A stretch of DNA of 35,870 nucleotides from assembly GCA_002482965.1 (NCBI GenBank), contig DLGZ01000053.1, positions 345,691-381,560 on the forward strand, written 5' to 3'. The notes below the pieces were generated by a model. That model did no database searches, was not told where the DNA came from, and worked only from the letters and a program-made list of their open reading frames with translations. A program made the position numbers and the translations under genes. Shown piece by piece: positions 33,489 through 35,870 of the stretch; the stretch's first letter is position 1, and the number at the start of each line of letters is the position of its first letter. This stretch comes from Verrucomicrobiaceae bacterium UBA7681 (GTDB lineage: Bacteria > Verrucomicrobiota > Verrucomicrobiia > Verrucomicrobiales > Verrucomicrobiaceae).

Positions 33489-34828
33489 AATTTATTAAAT
33501 AGAGTTACCGATTCCAAGGGAATGACGGAAGCCGTTTTATTTCGAAGGGTCATTAATCCTCTTGATTTAATGATATCCGTCATTTCGACAACAGGCTTAA
33601 ATCCGATCTCGATGCATATTTGTTGCAGGTAGGCCGTTGTGTCAAACATCTCTCCGTTTAACATGTTACACCCACTGACAAGCACCATCGGTGCTCCTTT
33701 TTTTAAAACCTTGTGACACGTCTTGAACACATCTTTCATTTCTGATAGATAGGAGGCAGCGATTTTTGCACGTAAAGGATTACGGTGATAAACTTTTTTA
33801 ATTAACGCATCAGCTGCTGGAAGGCATTTTTTTGGCTCTTCGGAATAGCTCTTTTTTGCAAAGTGCTCTCGTCCGATTGAGAGGTCCTCAATGGAACGCA
33901 GCTTTTCCGGCTTAGTAATTGAAAGCCAGCCTAAGCTCAGAGAACAAGAGCGAATATATTTTTGGGCTCCTAAATAAGGAGGTGATGTCACTATCCCATC
34001 CACTGAAGAAGCAGCGTGAAGGGATAGCGATCTTGATCCTGAAGTTAACGAGTTTGTGTAGACGTTTTCTAACTTGCCTAGGCTTTTCCGCAAAGGCCAT
34101 AATGAGGCGACTTGGTCTGCAACTTCCTTTAAAATTCGAAAATATAATGCGATAGCATCTGTGCTTTCTAAATTTTTGAGGTGTAACGCCGTTTTTATTT
34201 TTAACGCATGTCCTTCAGAATATCTATCTGGGTTCAATCTGACTGGAACGCTTATCCGAGGGTCGACCAAACTGATCTTGCGTGCTGTAGTCGATAGCGC
34301 TACCTGACTTAGTCGCTTAAACGGAGAGCTTTCTAATTTTGAAATGGCTTTAGCTACCCGCGAAAGTTGTTTGATCGTGTGTGCATGATACCAATATTCG
34401 ATATTAACGACTTCTGGTGGAACTGCCCCACGAGTCTGCTTTACAAGCTGCTGCAGCTTTGATATCGAGTTTGTAAGATGCGCTTGTGACAGGGGTGTTG
34501 TTTTGACTCTTGTAACCAGCAGAGCTAGGGGATTGGAGTCTGAGACAATGGCATGGTGTCCTGCCAAGCAAGCCTCAAGAGCGACAGTTCCAGATCCTGA
34601 AAACGGATCTAGTATCCTAGAGCCTGCTTTGAAAAAATCTTCACAACCTAAGAAAAAGTGCGGGATATGAGGAATGACTTTTGCTGGGTACGTATGTACG
34701 TAGTGGCTGTATCTGGGAGAATTATACGGCAGCCATGAGACCAGTTCACGAAAATTTACCGAAATGGGTTTTCTGCCACTTTCGAATTCTTCGATGAGCT
34801 TCTTTAGAATTCTTGAGGAATCGGGCAC
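33485..34828 (-). CDS. DNA methyltransferase-like protein of the island
   Basis: This 447-residue S-adenosylmethionine-dependent methyltransferase has motif I DPFSGSGTVALEA at about residues 74-86 and the catalytic motif IV TSPPYLGA at 281-288. SPPY is typical of amino-methyltransferases acting on N4-cytosine or N6-adenine (family knowledge). The two motifs are separated by about 200 residues, which could hold a target-recognition region. The N-terminal HTYPAKVIPHIPHFFL segment is common in such enzymes. The start is a GTG at 34828, the first possible one after an in-frame stop. It is the first gene of the operon, and no restriction endonuclease gene is recognisable beside it. Confidence 0.82.
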   Translation of the reverse strand: MPDSSRILKKLIEEFESGRKPISVNFRELVSWLPYNSPRYSHYVHTYPAKVIPHIPHFFLGCEDFFKAGSRILDPFSGSGTVALEACLAGHHAIVSDSNPLALLVTRVKTTPLSQAHLTNSISKLQQLVKQTRGAVPPEVVNIEYWYHAHTIKQLSRVAKAISKLESSPFKRLSQVALSTTARKISLVDPRISVPVRLNPDRYSEGHALKIKTALHLKNLESTDAIALYFRILKEVADQVASLWPLRKSLGKLENVYTNSLTSGSRSLSLHAASSVDGIVTSPPYLGAQKYIRSCSLSLGWLSITKPEKLRSIEDLSIGREHFAKKSYSEEPKKCLPAADALIKKVYHRNPLRAKIAASYLSEMKDVFKTCHKVLKKGAPMVLVSGCNMLNGEMFDTTAYLQQICIEIGFKPVVEMTDIIKSRGLMTLRNKTASVIPLESVTLFNKL

Positions 34829-35216
34829 GACGTATTTTTTTTATCCAGTGGACGTCTTATTTAGTGGCTCATTGCTTGGAGTTGTGGTTAGAAAATGGCT
34901 TGCCCCGCCACAGAGTCCACTATTTTTTAATGGTTACAAAGCTTGGAATCCAGTCCGCGCCTCCTATTTTGTAGACCTACGGGTGCCCTTGTATAGAACT
35001 CTCTGACTGCTTAGGTGATTGCGCCCAAACCCGCTTCCTACCGGACTGCTACGCTGTTCATCGACACAAAACTTCGCAGCAATAAATGCTGACCAACCAA
35101 AAAAGCAGGGCCGATGCCGCACCCAGGCCGCTCAACACAGCCAAGCCACTCGCGTCTCCCTCACGTCCCCTGGATCACCTTCCCATCCAACATCAGCGCC
35201 TCCAAGATTCCATCTT

Positions 35217-35248
35217 GCCCTTCGAAGCTTTAGCGAAGAACGGGCCCG
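35217..35248. repeat. 'cccttcgaagctttagcgaa' hairpin repeat
   Basis: It reads gcccttcgaagctttagcga followed by agaacgggc. It belongs to the TAGCTTTAGCGAAG family, with flanking GCCC/GGGC extending the stem. Confidence 0.6.
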
Positions 35249-35317
35249 CCTCGCCCCGCTGTCCCGTCCAGCCCTCCGTTCCCTCGGCTAGGCCTCTGCG
35301 GTGAGATCAAATCTGGG

Positions 35318-35376
35318 ATTTCTGATGCCTTTTATTAGCGTTTTATCAGCGTCTAATCAGCGGTTAAAAACTCTTC
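35318..35376. repeat. 'ttagcg..atcagcggttaaaa' repeat, copy 1
   Basis: It contains 'tctgatgccttttattagcg', then 'ttttatcagcgtctaatcag' and 'cggttaaaaactct'. It is repeated with small changes at 35776-35830. The internal unit is a roughly 11-base 'attagcgtctc'-like motif. Confidence 0.75.
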
Positions 35377-35423
35377 TCCCCGCTGCAACGTCCGCCCCCG
35401 AGAGAACAGATTCAAAAATCCCC

Positions 35424-35452
35424 TCTCTGCGTTCTCCCAATCTCTGCGGTGC
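35424..35452. repeat. 'ctctgcgttctcccaatctc' phrase repeat
   Basis: Near-identical to 23346-23373 (one base longer in the C-run). Confidence 0.55.
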
Positions 35453-35775
35453 AAAAATCTGGACCACCCAAGCATCCTTCGCCCCGCTGTCCCGTCCCGC
35501 CCATCCGGGTTGACTGCGCTGCGCTTGCCCTGCGCGCAGCCTTCGGCTGTCTGTTTGCCTTCGACGATTTGCCATTCGGCGGTCTTCGACCCGCTGCGCT
35601 CCAGTTCACTTCGCTCGGCTCCGTCGTTGATCCACTCTGACGATTTCAGAAACCTTGCCACATCAGTGTGAAGTCAGTGTCCCATCAGGGGTTTCAAACT
35701 CCGGAGCCGAGCAAAGCGAGTCAGACGACCAAAGGAAGCCCGAAGGGGAGCGAAGCGAATCAATCAATCCGGATT

Positions 35776-35830
35776 TTCTGATGCCTTTATTAGCGTCTCA
35801 TTAGCGTCATATCAGCGGTTAAAAAACTCT
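35776..35830. repeat. 'ttagcg..atcagcggttaaaa' repeat, copy 2
   Basis: It reads 'tctgatgcctttattagcg', 'tctcattagcgtcatatcag' and 'cggttaaaaaactct'. It is in the same orientation as copy 1, about 460 bases away. Confidence 0.75.
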
Positions 35831-35870
35831 GGTTCCGGCCATGATCCGTTGGTCGGACGCCCTCGCTGAA

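Larger units (their letters stand above)
34829..35870. other. Gene-free region with dispersed repeats
   Basis: No convincing gene in about 1 kb. The first 180 bases are AT-rich and probably hold the island operon's promoter; they include the inverted pair AGTGGAC (34847-34853) and GTCCACT (34915-34921). The rest returns to high GC and holds a hairpin repeat (35217-35248), the 'ctctgcg' phrase (35424-35452), two copies of a 'ttagcgtctcattagcg' repeat, and short palindromes around 35500-35760. Confidence 0.6.

Noticed and set aside
29503..34828. Classical restriction-modification system or prophage/integrative element
   Set aside because: No endonuclease, integrase, transposase, structural phage gene or tRNA-type attachment repeat was found in or beside the island.
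34921..35010. Possible tRNA-like segment near the right edge of the island
   Set aside because: I could not form a cloverleaf or find a proper T-arm; the resemblance was limited to a few bases.

Overview
The window is a high-GC bacterial chromosome segment with strong C-ending codon bias and intergenic spaces full of short structured repeats. A signal-peptide-bearing sulfatase, a secreted Gfo/Idh/MocA oxidoreductase and the repeat style suggest a Verrucomicrobiota-type organism (Prosthecobacter/Verrucomicrobium-like). That placement is inference; no rRNA or other marker is present.

Layout: 398-7203 (+ strand) carries release factor 3, a nucleotidyltransferase-like protein with a small basic neighbour, an SDR oxidoreductase, a stand-alone phosphopantothenate-cysteine ligase (coaB), an inositol-monophosphatase-family enzyme and a two-gene ABC-2 exporter. 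7507-8947 (- strand) carries a Gfo/Idh/MocA oxidoreductase and a small lipoprotein. 9047-18810 (- strand) is one translationally coupled operon: a YtrA-like GntR repressor, an ABC ATPase, then two tandemly duplicated pairs of very large ABC-2-type membrane proteins (order B'-A'-B-A). A perfect palindromic operator lies just upstream of the repressor. 19402-27169 (- strand) holds a hypothetical membrane-anchored protein with a probable frameshift, uvrB, a fatty acid desaturase, a sulfatase and an FKBP-type prolyl isomerase. glpD (+) follows at 27726-29300.

29503-34828 is sharply different. It is visibly AT-rich, lacks the C-ending codon bias and contains none of the dispersed repeats. It carries a compact four-gene operon on the - strand: a DNA-methyltransferase-like protein, a phosphoribosyltransferase-fold protein, a large P-loop ATPase and an unrecognised protein with Rossmann/CARF-like sequence features. 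The genes overlap or nearly touch. This looks like a horizontally acquired defence/conflict cassette and is the best candidate here for an undescribed system. The remaining 1 kb (34829-35870) has no convincing gene and is filled with dispersed repeats.

Several repeat families recur in the window: a bipartite hairpin element of about 150 bp (three good copies, one degraded, one related), a 'TAGCTTTAGCGAAG'-type hairpin element (one copy lies in frame inside the sulfatase gene), 9-bp tandem arrays, and short phrase-like repeats at gene boundaries.
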